Origin: Owenia fusiformis
Lineage: Eukaryota > Annelida > Polychaeta > Sabellida > Oweniidae
Reading direction: 5' to 3'
Assembly: GCA_903813345.2 (NCBI GenBank)
Contig: CAIIXF020000011.1
Coordinates: 31,490,166-31,554,165, forward strand
DNA: 64,000 nt
How positions within the stretch are numbered: position 1 is the stretch's first letter; each line of letters begins with the position of its first letter. Under the pieces are notes generated by a model that made no database searches, had not been told where the DNA came from, and worked only from the letters and a program-made list of their open reading frames with translations. Positions 15,001-23,700 of this stretch are shown here, piece after piece. The translations under genes and the position numbers were made by a program.

Positions 15001-16657
15001 GTTTGCTTCAACACTCTTTCCAGTCTTTGTAAGTATTTTACTTGGTCCATCCTGGGCTTGAATACAGTCTTTGTTTGCTGTAAAAAAGCCAGCACGGAAT
15101 ATGCAAATTAGACATGATATGTATGTATGTATGTTGGAGTATTTGTGTATAAATCATGGTACAGTAACCCCGTAAAGTGGAACACCTAGTTACCCATTAA
15201 CTTAATGAAAATGGAACACCTCCCAAATGTCTATTTTGAGGTAGCAAAGTTGTTGGTTTTACTGTTATTGCTTTACATATCTGAGGGGCCTCCAACAGGT
15301 ATATTGACTTTATAAACAGATGCCTATTCCTCACCTACAAGTGCACTTAGTGTAGACTCCAACTGTGCCAGTTGATCAATTATTGACCCAAATGCTGACT
15401 TGTCATCCCCGTTTGCATCTTCCATTAAAGATTCCAAAATTGATATTTTATCAGAAATTCCACCAGTTTCATCTTCTAACTTTGTCGTCAGTATTTCAAT
15501 TTTATCTTTCACTTCAGATCCTAAAGTAGATATCTTACTGGTCATATCATTGCCCAAACTTCTTATATCTTGTCTTCTACATTTTTGACCTTGTATCAAC
15601 CCTAAAATAAAATTAACAGTAGTTAAAATTGACTATAAATAGCGAAAATATGTTTATTTGGATTTCATGTCAACTCTTATAAATTATGACAAAATAAGTC
15701 CCCCAATTTCAACAATTTACTGTATATCTTTTATTCCTAATTGATTTACCTGTCATCAAGACGAAGGTCACTACGGCAAGAGTCACACAATTTTGTTGAT
15801 ACATATTCTTTACAAGTCAACAACTTATGATTTTGAAGCAAGAAATCTGAAATGTACTTGTATATGTAGAGGATTGATGCCACAATAATGTTGCAGTTTG
15901 TAAATACAACTTGAACATCAGGATTTTACAATGTACGCTGTATTGTTATTAATGACTTCAATGAAATGATATATCATAAATGAAATGTAAGTCAAAGCAA
16001 TTAAATAAAATATACATCCTGATTGAGCTTGGTTTGTTTGTTCACCGTATTCACATGATACAATAATTGTATGAGCTTATACCATAAAAGTTTGAACATA
16101 AAAGCTGAATCAGAACTCATAAAATGGGATACATGTATATGCGACTGCAAGGGCGTATAATATGTGATGATGTTGAAATGGATGATTCGTCCAAATAATG
16201 AAATATAATAAAAATCCTACCTGCTATTAACAAGAATTCAATTGGTGACTTTGGAGTTCAACGTATGATTGGTTTTGCCTTTTGTGTATTTTGAAATTAT
16301 GGTCATTTTATAAAATGGGTATTATTTTACATATTTGTACAATACATTTTGCATTTTAGAAATTTAAGTACATTATTTTACAAAGCACATAGTTGTGTTT
16401 CCATTTTGTTTATATTTTGTATATATGGACATAGGAGAAATGTTGGGATTTGCTGTATCACATTGGCCTGTCCAGTTCTTCATTTCTATTTTTTGAAACT
16501 TTATAAATTTTATGATACTTTCTACTTTCAGGAAGACTCTATGCTGAATCTGTTCAGTAGTAGCCAAAAAGAGATAAAGGGCGAACCCCCAGATGTGTTG
16601 CTATGGTTACAAAAGAAAATCAAAAGTGCAGTGCAGCTCATGAATGATGGCTCATGA
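1..16657 (+). CDS. VPS13: VPS13A/C-type bridge-like lipid transfer protein, C-terminal 1007 residues
   Basis: Partial gene; the 5' part lies outside the window. Twenty-four coding exons join in phase with GT-AG borders: 1-58, 281-361, 749-862, 1142-1294, 1484-1609, 2023-2156, 4020-4155, 4512-4614, 4981-5141, 6836-6970, 8078-8182, 8442-8576, 8981-9132, 9519-9621, 9906-9971, 10300-10356, 10623-10759, 11173-11368, 11792-11867, 12051-12136, 12249-12496, 12980-13189, 13798-13924, 16532-16657. The protein starts inside the SHR-BD/VAB repeat region (YSPYWIINKTELP), continues with the SYLDGLQRVLL and IDNQLPDAYF stretches, then the ATG2-like C-terminal region (LGLDVLGNPYGLIKDF, SLLGHTVGGAAGSVS, FFKGVGKGLLGL) and a PH-like end (GRVILLERCRFWGDWDIEY). 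The family moves bulk lipid between organelles at contact sites; the C-terminal part is known to target lipid droplets or mitochondria. A/C-type is favoured over B or D by the glycine-rich helices, but A and C cannot be separated here. Confidence 0.95.
517..669. mobile_element. Short inverted-repeat element (MITE) in a VPS13 intron
   Basis: About 150 bp. Ends are inverted copies: TAATGCCTGGGTCACATTTG and its complement at 650-669, continuing through GCTCCGATTCATCGGCCGG. GC-rich palindromic arms in an AT-rich intron. No coding capacity. Confidence 0.75.
2227..3350. repeat. 51-bp tandem array, 22 copies, in a VPS13 intron
   Basis: Unit reads TATACACCGTGCAACTTCAG... with a 51-base period, about 22 copies, nearly perfect. 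Variant CCGTGC dominates copies 1-14 and CTGTGC copies 15-22 (plus copy 8), showing block spread of variants. Because 51 is divisible by three and the unit has no stop in two frames, long spurious reading frames of 380 and 363 codons arise; they are not genes. The array sits between exons 2023-2156 and 4020-4155. Confidence 0.95.
3559..3995. mobile_element. Possible inverted-repeat element with ATGCGAGTA ends
   Basis: AATAGACTAGATGCGAGTA at 3559 is matched in inverted orientation by TACTCGCATCTGACTATT at 3978-3995. The interior is AT-rich and non-coding. The repeat arms are short, so a chance pair is not fully excluded. Confidence 0.4.
5142..6835. other. VPS13 intron, 1.7 kb, nothing recognised
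   Basis: AT-rich intron sequence. Several short open frames occur, but none has recognisable motifs or convincing splice context. Confidence 0.5.
7127..7933. mobile_element. 807-bp inverted-repeat element with internal 146-bp repeats
   Basis: Ends are ATCCCATCGAAC (7127-7138) and GTTCGATGGGAT (7922-7933). Inside are a CGAAGTTCGGAGGGATATAG motif, a GTCC-rich run, and three units of about 146 bp (TAACTCGAAAAGTAGTGG at 7482, 7629 and 7774) each ending in ATGGCCGCCAT-type palindromes. A frame across the units (7589-7867) is a by-product of repetition. Non-autonomous; superfamily unclear. Confidence 0.8.
9402..9470 (+). pseudogene. Partial duplicate of a VPS13 exon (copy of exon 9519-9621)
   Basis: After an acceptor-like CTACAG, bases 9407-9460 repeat the first half of the true exon at 9519: both encode KYIKLLVQEFNIKLDKG. 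The copy then diverges into CLLYT and a stop. It lies about 112 bases upstream of the real exon. If spliced in, it would add a premature stop. Nucleotide identity over the shared part is high, with mostly third-position differences. Confidence 0.85.
11081..11137. repeat. 19-bp minisatellite, three copies
   Basis: CAGGCCTCTCAGGGCCACT repeated three times without change, 35 bases before the exon at 11173. GC-rich island in the intron. Confidence 0.9.
12656..12847. mobile_element. Poly-C inverted-repeat element (copy 1)
   Basis: Left end GGGCCGTGGCCAGGATTTGC, right end poly-C then TTGCTACAGGCCTG. Interior GGGGGGTTCACTTTT motifs are shared with the copy at 36534. Non-coding, widespread style of short element in invertebrates. 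Confidence 0.75.
13378..13575. mobile_element. Short TA-flanked element with CAGTAAAACC ends (copy 1)
   Basis: ACAGTAAAACCTGT and ACAGGTTTTACTGT form the ends, bordered by TA on both sides. About 195 bp, non-coding; mariner-like style of insertion inferred from the TA. Confidence 0.7.
14393..14398 (-). terminator. Poly(A) signal of the nested FReD gene
   Basis: AATAAA on the - strand just downstream of the FReD stop codon. Confidence 0.6.
14422..15804 (-). CDS. Secreted fibrinogen-related-domain (FReD) protein nested antisense in the last VPS13 coding intron
   Basis: Complete 325-residue protein from three exons on the - strand: 15804-15750, 15601-15335, 15077-14422, phases matching at each junction. 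Exon 1 encodes a short signal peptide (hydrophobic VTLAVVTFVLMTG). Exon 2 encodes a low-complexity, probably coiled-coil segment (about residues 30-105, heptad-like I/L spacing: KISTLGSEVKDKIEIL). Exon 3 encodes the whole fibrinogen domain without introns: Cys112, Cys134, NGWLVIAHRFNG, GYNFTGTSN, RPFSTLDNRKEDEQCP, WWHGARGC and the C-terminal KMKIRPAYN signature. This matches ficolin, tenascin-C-terminal and angiopoietin-like folds; such invertebrate proteins are often lectin-like or immune-related. The usual Asp-rich Ca-binding loop is only partly kept, so ligand binding is uncertain. A poly(A) signal (AATAAA, - strand) sits at 14398-14393, 24 bp past the stop. No transmembrane segment is seen after the signal peptide. 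Confidence 0.9.
15160..15266. mobile_element. Short element with TACAGTAA ends (copy 2, diverged)
   Basis: TACAGTAACCCCGTAAAGTGGA at the left and GGTTTTACTGTTA at the right, with internal GGAACACCT motifs like copies 1 and 3. Lies in an intron of the nested FReD gene. Confidence 0.5.
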
Positions 16658-19209
16658 TAGTGTTTTATATAAACCTGAAGGTGAGTCTTCAAATATGTCA
16701 AAAATTGAAAATCTACCTGGTTTAATTGTAATGAAACGTAAAGACAAGAAATATCTAATTATAAAAACTTATTAAAAAGAAAAACAATTTGTTTGACTTT
16801 ATTTTAAGGCTGCATATGTTAACATTACCCAAGTTGTAGATTGAAGACTTAGCAAAGTTTAAAATGAAAGTCTGTAATTTTAGTAATTTTCTCTTATTTA
16901 TTTACAGGGAAATGTGCAATGTTTAGATGAGATACAGCTTGAATCTTAAGGTCGAGGGACTTTTTGTAGGGATATGGATTTGACATCCTGATTTAAGTTG
17001 TCATAATTGCTTCAAAGTGCAAAGTAGCATAGGCAATGTAACAGCTAGTAAAGAATAAAGTCAATAGTTAGAATACATGGAGATGATAGAGGTAGATGTA
17101 GGTCCTTTGACGTTTGTATTATATAATAACCAGGGACCTGTTTTTTTGAAAATATTGTGAATTACAATTTGTGAAATTCAATTGTCTCTTATGATATTAT
17201 TTTGACAGTTACTGTAATTGAAAATAGGAACTGTCATTGATGATACTTTCCAGAAATTGGCTCCTCGTATAAAGCATGATTGATGCTTTCAAAATTCCTT
17301 ATGATGTGTTTCAGCTCTAAACTTTGAATTTTGAATATTGATGTACATTGTATATGTATGTATAGAAAAAATGTTAAATCTATATTTTTATGAGTGAGAT
17401 TAAGTCTTTCTCAAATAGTTATTCTTACTTGATTGTTTATTTACATTTATTTAATGTATATCCAGTTAATATTTATATATATTTGTCAAAGCATGGCCAT
17501 TTTAGAGAAAGACCACTGTGAAAGTGGAATAATGAAGAAAATGTACCTGTAAATGTATTCGAAAAAACAGTGTATTTGAGTCTGCATTTTGAGTACACTG
17601 TGCGCTTTATTGGCTCCATTAATATTGAGTATTGTATTCATTAGTCGACACATTATTTGAAATCCAAGCAACTTTTACATAATGAAATCCTTATCTACAT
17701 TATCAAATCAAAAAGCAACATGAGTAATTCTGCAATTTTAAAGTGAATTTCAGACTATTTGGCGCAGTTACCATGTAATTTACCCTTACTTCTGAAAAAT
17801 AGCTGACCTGGATCAGAGCTAAGTGGTCCTTGGCTGGTGCCTTTGTCGCATTTCCTTTGTCACATTCAGGATAAGTGTGACAGAGTCACCAGTGTGTTAT
17901 ATATCTTACTGAATAATTATATCTATATAAGTATATATAAGTAAATCTGTGATATAGCATGTATAGGCCTATAGATATAGAAATAATATCTACTGTTCGT
18001 ATATGTCATTAGTAAGTTAAACATGTTTAATACAATGTATTAATTACAATGTATTACACTGTATTTACAATGTATTAATTACAATGTATTAATTAATTAC
18101 AATGTATAATTGCAATTATACAATGTACTAATATTAATAATGTCTTATATATACAGTAAAACTTGTAAAGTTGAAACACCTCTGTAAGTGAAACACTTTT
18201 CAGAGTCATATGACCAACTGGATAGGTTCTTTTGAAAACTGTTCCATGTAAAAGAGGTCTTCATCAGACAGGGTTTACTGTAAAAGTAAAATGATATATT
18301 TTGTATGAATTTGTTTTCAAAAGCATATGTGGAAAACAGTATTCGACTAAAAAAACAAAACTACGCATAGTTATAGATAATTTACTCATAAAGTATGTCT
18401 CAACCATAAAGATAATGACATTCCTCTTCATACTGGAGAGATAGAAAATATAAACAAGATTTTTAGTTTGATTCTTCAGTATATTTATATTGTGATTTAT
18501 AATTTGTTTTAAAAACTTTTTTATCATCTAAAAGAGTGAATTGTATTTTGAAGGCTAATTCCTAATTTGACTGTGATTTAATTTCATATTATATATTTTT
18601 ATTGTATATAACTGTATCAAAAGGTGCAACACACAGTGCATACCATATATTGTGATAGGTTACTACATGTATGGCCATTGAATTCACAGTATTGTATTAT
18701 CTTTACCTTGAAATACAGTACTAGTTATTATAATTTTAATGAGATACATTTCTGGGGTATTTCCTACACTGGGTTACCCATTTTAACCCTGGGTTTATTA
18801 TTGTAATATGTAGTTGAAGTTGGAATACAATTTTTGCATTTTGATCAAGGTACATTCTAAGCATAAACACTGAAGCTGAACTGTTATTTAAGCGTGACAA
18901 CGGTACGCAATTACATGTATATGCGCTTTCAATACGTTAGACATTTTTCGTTTCAATTTCATAAGCAACATTTCTGACTCTCTTACAGAAAGAGATTTCA
19001 AGTTATCTGAGGATGTCCCCTAACTTTTACAATTCTAATGAATTTGGACATTTCCATGTATATTGTCAGCTATACAATTATTAAGGATTTTTCATGAAAT
19101 AATGTCTTTAAGTAGAGGGAATGTGCATTGATACTCTGCAATATATAAGATAAATGCACTTAAAATGTTATTGTATTTATTATACTCTATGTAATGTTAA
19201 TGGAATAAA
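16658..19209 (+). other. VPS13 3'UTR with a 3'UTR intron and poly(A) signals
   Basis: After the TGA at 16655-16657 the transcript probably has 23 more exon bases, then a good donor (AAG|GTGAGT at 16680/16681) and acceptor (TTTACAG at 16901-16907), giving an intron of 16681-16907. The junction lies under 50 nt from the stop, so it should not trigger decay. Candidate poly(A) signals AATAAA are at 17054-17059 and 19204-19209. The rest is AT-rich and I see no other gene in it. Inferred from sequence signals only. Confidence 0.45.
18152..18283. mobile_element. Short element with TACAGTAAAAC ends (copy 3)
   Basis: TACAGTAAAACTTGTAAAG and CAGGGTTTACTGTA ends; interior GAAACACCTCTGTAAGTGAAA motif is shared with copy 1. 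In the VPS13 3' flank. Confidence 0.6.
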
Positions 19210-19369
19210 CCACTCTATTAGAGTTTAAATATATATTTGTTGTGTAATAACCCTTGATAGAAGCCTAGCTGTAGTGGTAAGCACTGATACGCCCAATTAC
19301 TAAGGGTGTCGAGTGCACATGCTTTGTACATTCCATTGTTATATTATCATGAAATAAATAAATAAAGCC

Positions 19370-19445
19370 CCTTTGGTTCGAGTGCTAGAGCGTCAGACTT
19401 TGAAGCGGAAAGTCCTGGTTTTGATTCCAATTGAATTTAGCACTC
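19370..19445 (+). repeat. Possible tRNA-derived short interspersed element
   Basis: Contains an anticodon-arm-like GACTTTGAAGCGGAAAGTC and a B-box-like GGTTTTGATTCC at tRNA-like spacing. Resembles a decayed tRNA-Gln-type head of a SINE. The A box is weak. Low certainty. Confidence 0.35.
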
Positions 19446-20750
19446 CCTCTTATGTCTAGTATCTGGCCTGCAACACTACAGCTCCCAGGCCTCTTACTAG
19501 TCAGGATTGTATGGGTTTTTATAGCAAAGACTTAAAATGCAGACAAAGAACTGAGATGAAAATATCTTTCTAAAATATTTCAAGATTTGACAATATTCAG
19601 GCCCGAATCTAGCTTTTACCAAGGGGGGGTTGTTTTAAAAAATCCATGATTTTGAAAGAAATCATCAATTTCAAAACAAATCTTAAGTTACATAATAAAA
19701 TGATCCTCAAAATCAACTAAAAAATGATGGTCATCGAATCATGAATCTGACTGACCCCTAAATAAATATGTAAACTGGATCTCTTGATTCTCCATTTAGG
19801 TGATTTATCTTTCCAAATGAGAAACAACAAAAGAAATGTTAACTTAATTATAGAAAACATTTATTGTACTATCTATCCGTCTATCTCTTCTTCAGTATCA
19901 CACATACATCCTTTCGTATGTAATCAACTTTTAACATCATGTTATAGTTGGACTCATTAGTCTCACATGCAAGTCAGGGAAATAATTAACACTTGCTTTG
20001 CACTGAAACTCACATTTAAACATTCTCTAGGATTGTATATAAGACATTATTTGAATGCATTCTGCACTCTGTTCTTACTGAACTAAAACAATGATTAATA
20101 TCAGAATACCTAACATGATTTTGAACTTTAGGTTTTCAGACTTATGTTGAAATTGTACATTACATCACATACATACACTTTTTTAGATTTGAATATCTTC
20201 TTATTTCATTCCAATATCTTTTAAATTTAACAGTTCATGATTCAATATTTCTGATCAGTTCATTTTGTCTATTTCAACCCCATTTTGCACTGTTAGATTC
20301 TGCGATATCACTTGTACATCAAATGGAAGAAATATGGAAATGCCTTAAGTATTTAAATCCAAATTCAAAATTGCACTTTCATTTTTCAACGTAAGAAAAA
20401 CAAATACAACATGAAGTAATACTTTTTGGCTTTAATAACATCTCAAAATATAATACTTTCATTTTTATAGAATCAGGAAAAATAGTATACAATACTGATT
20501 GTTTGCAAGTATACTTCTTCACAAATTGTGTGAAAAATTTTTTTACGAGCAGTGGCACAAAATCATTAATTACAGTGTTAAGTTTTAAACCTTCCTGATT
20601 GCAAAATACTTGATTCACCACATATTTCTATTCAACAATAGTATTGTCCTGGCTTGTTACTTATTGGTCATAGTTCAGTACTTGTTTATCCTGGATGGGT
20701 TCATACATTGACTACATGTATGTACTAATATTGACTACTGCAGGCCGTTA

Positions 20751-23700
20751 TCATAATGGAGCCTTGCTGCTAGTTGGTTTATAATAATCTCTACAGCGTT
20801 CATAAAATAGCTGAAATAGAATAAGTACTGGCTATGAGTTTTAAGGCAGTTTATCACAACAATATGAAAAATGTCAATCTCAATGAGTTTCTCCTTTCCA
20901 TCTTACCCAATCCTTAGACATAGACCAAAGCTTGTAAATACCCATTGCAAATTGTAATACCTTTAATTTTGTAAGAATATTTAAGTTTTTATTTTCATAA
21001 AATAAAGTTCGTATCATAGTCCATTGATAGTGTAAGTTGCAATTGTGATTTCATAAATGTAAAAGAGTCAATGGTCCAATTACCTTTAGACTTCTCTCTC
21101 TAATGATGCCCTCTACACCAAGTTCTCCCTGCATAAGCCTCAACTGTAAAACATGCAATAGACATGAATTATGAGAAATAAACAATTAAATGATGTCGTT
21201 TAAAGAAATTATAAATCACATCTGTCAAACAAATATTTCAGCTTGCAAAATTCAAAAAGTATATGTGTGTTATCAAACAATATAATTTTCTTTATGTGGC
21301 TATTATATGGTCAACACAACACATAAACAAGGTATTAACACGCAAAATGTCACCACCTGCCATTTGTTACAAATGGCGCCAAATAACAACACATAAACAA
21401 GGTATTAACACGCAAACTGTCACCACCTGCCATTAGTTACAAACATGGCCAAACACTGAACACAAATGCACAAAAAGTTACCATTTTTGGTGGTGACACA
21501 ACAATACATGATATAACATGATAAACTATCAACACATACAATAAATTACCATTTCTTACCAAGAGTCACAAAAAACAATGGCTATGACAATATGGTTGTG
21601 ATATAAAAACAAAAAGTCAAAATTTTATAAAAACAATACCTTTGTTTGTTCTTTTCTTAATAATTTGGCCACTTGTAAATCATCTCCATGGAGTTGTTTC
21701 TGTTTGCGTAATTCTTCCACTTTTTCTGAGGTTACTTTTAAACAATGTTTGATTCTCTGTTCTCTGTCATCATATGAAGCATTGAGCTAAAAATAATTTG
21801 AAAATATAAACATTTTAAATATGAAATTTTACCATTGATCATATTTTGTAATAAAATCCTGATCCAATCCATCTTTTACCTGAATCCAACTGACTTGATC
21901 CAATCCACATCTTATTCCTTACGTTTTTGTCTTTTTGACATTTTTATAATGGAAATACTAGTCATTCTTTGAACTTTAAACTTTGAGGGAGAACATTGTA
22001 ATATTTATCCAAATATTTAATTCTATGGATGTGAATACCTGTGCATCTTTCACAACTGATATTCCATGAAGCTAAAAGGGCAAGTGGAATATCATCCTGT
22101 GAAAGTGTCACAGGTATTCACCAAAAATAGAATTAAATATTTGTTTTATTATTCACTGTTTTATTCCTTACTCACATTAATAGAATAACAAACTATTGAT
22201 GTTTATTAATCATAGCAATGTACTTCCGGGGATTTATGAATCTAAAATTACATTGGACTAAGTCGTGAATGGTGAATATATTTAATATTCAACAGAAGTA
22301 ACATGACTTCCATTGAATATCGCTTGTTTTTTAGTCATGTATATGACATGAACCAATCAGAGAGTGAGGACTAATATAGTGTTATAATAATTGGAAATAT
22401 TGGTCACTTATTTCAGACTTTATCACAACAAATTTAACATACATTGTACTGTATTCGCTTGGTCTTACATGTTCATACAAATGCTTGCACTGCTTGGTAC
22501 CATTAACTCTTACCTGTTAATACAAATGCTTGCACTGCTTGGTACCATCAACTCTTACCTGTTCATACAAATGTTTGCATTGCTTGGTACCATCAACTCT
22601 TACCTGTTCATACAAATGCTTGCATTGCTTGGTACCATCAACTCTTACCTGTTCATACAAATGCTTGCACTGCTTGGTACCATCAACTCTTAGCTGTTAA
22701 TACAAATGCTTGCATTGCTTGGTACCATCAACTCTTACCTGTTCATACAAATGCTTGCACTGCTTGGTACCATTAACTCTTACCTGTTAATACAAATGCT
22801 TGCATTGCTTGGTACCATCAACTCTTACCTGTTCATACAAATGCTTGCACTGCTTGGTACCATCAACTCTTACCTGTTCATACAAATGCTTGCACTGCTT
22901 GGTACCATCAACTTTATTAGAGAATGAGATAGTGGGCACTGAAGTATTGAGAGCATTAGTTATCCTGTCATCTATTAATCGCATCTTCTTTAAGCCTTCC
23001 TAAAAATACATTTTGAAATGGATAAAAGCTTTAAAATAAGTAAATTAGTCCCCTTGGAAAAACACAATTATTGGAGAGGTTAGTCTTTGAAAATTTGAGA
23101 CCAACTTCCATTTTCTGATCAACATACTGAATATGATATACCCACTAATATATATCCCCAATGAAGTAAAACAATATTTCATGTGTGCATGCAATATCCC
23201 ATTACGATTAAAATACTCAGGGCTTGCATTAACGGCGTCCCGTAGTTGTTAAGGACTAAAAAATAATTTGGAGGATGCAAAAATTGAAAATATTTCCGTT
23301 TTTTGGACGCAAATTTTTTTTAGGTCAATACTACAATGTGTTTACAACGATACCTAACAAAAACAAATAATTATGATCTCTCACCTTTATTTGAATCGTA
23401 AATAAGGCTCAACATGTTGAATATTTACAAATAATCATGATTCTCTCGAATTTTTTCGACTTTGTTTATTTTTAGATTTGAAACCATGACAGGCCACAGT
23501 TTTTCATATTGAGAAACAAATATTAGGTTATTCATGAAATAAAATGTATTCATTGTCGAATAAACGAACATGCATTTATTCAGTCCATACTTAACGTTTA
23601 CTTCCGTTTTAAATTCGCGGCAAGAAATCAAAAACTGAAAGGTGTTTTGGTAAAAAATGCTTTTAAAATAAAGTTATACCTCAAAACAGGCTAGAAATAG

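Noticed and set aside
22391-22927. Repetitive + strand frames (LALLGTINS repeats)
   Set aside because: Antisense reading of the 45-bp MIX23 exon/donor array.
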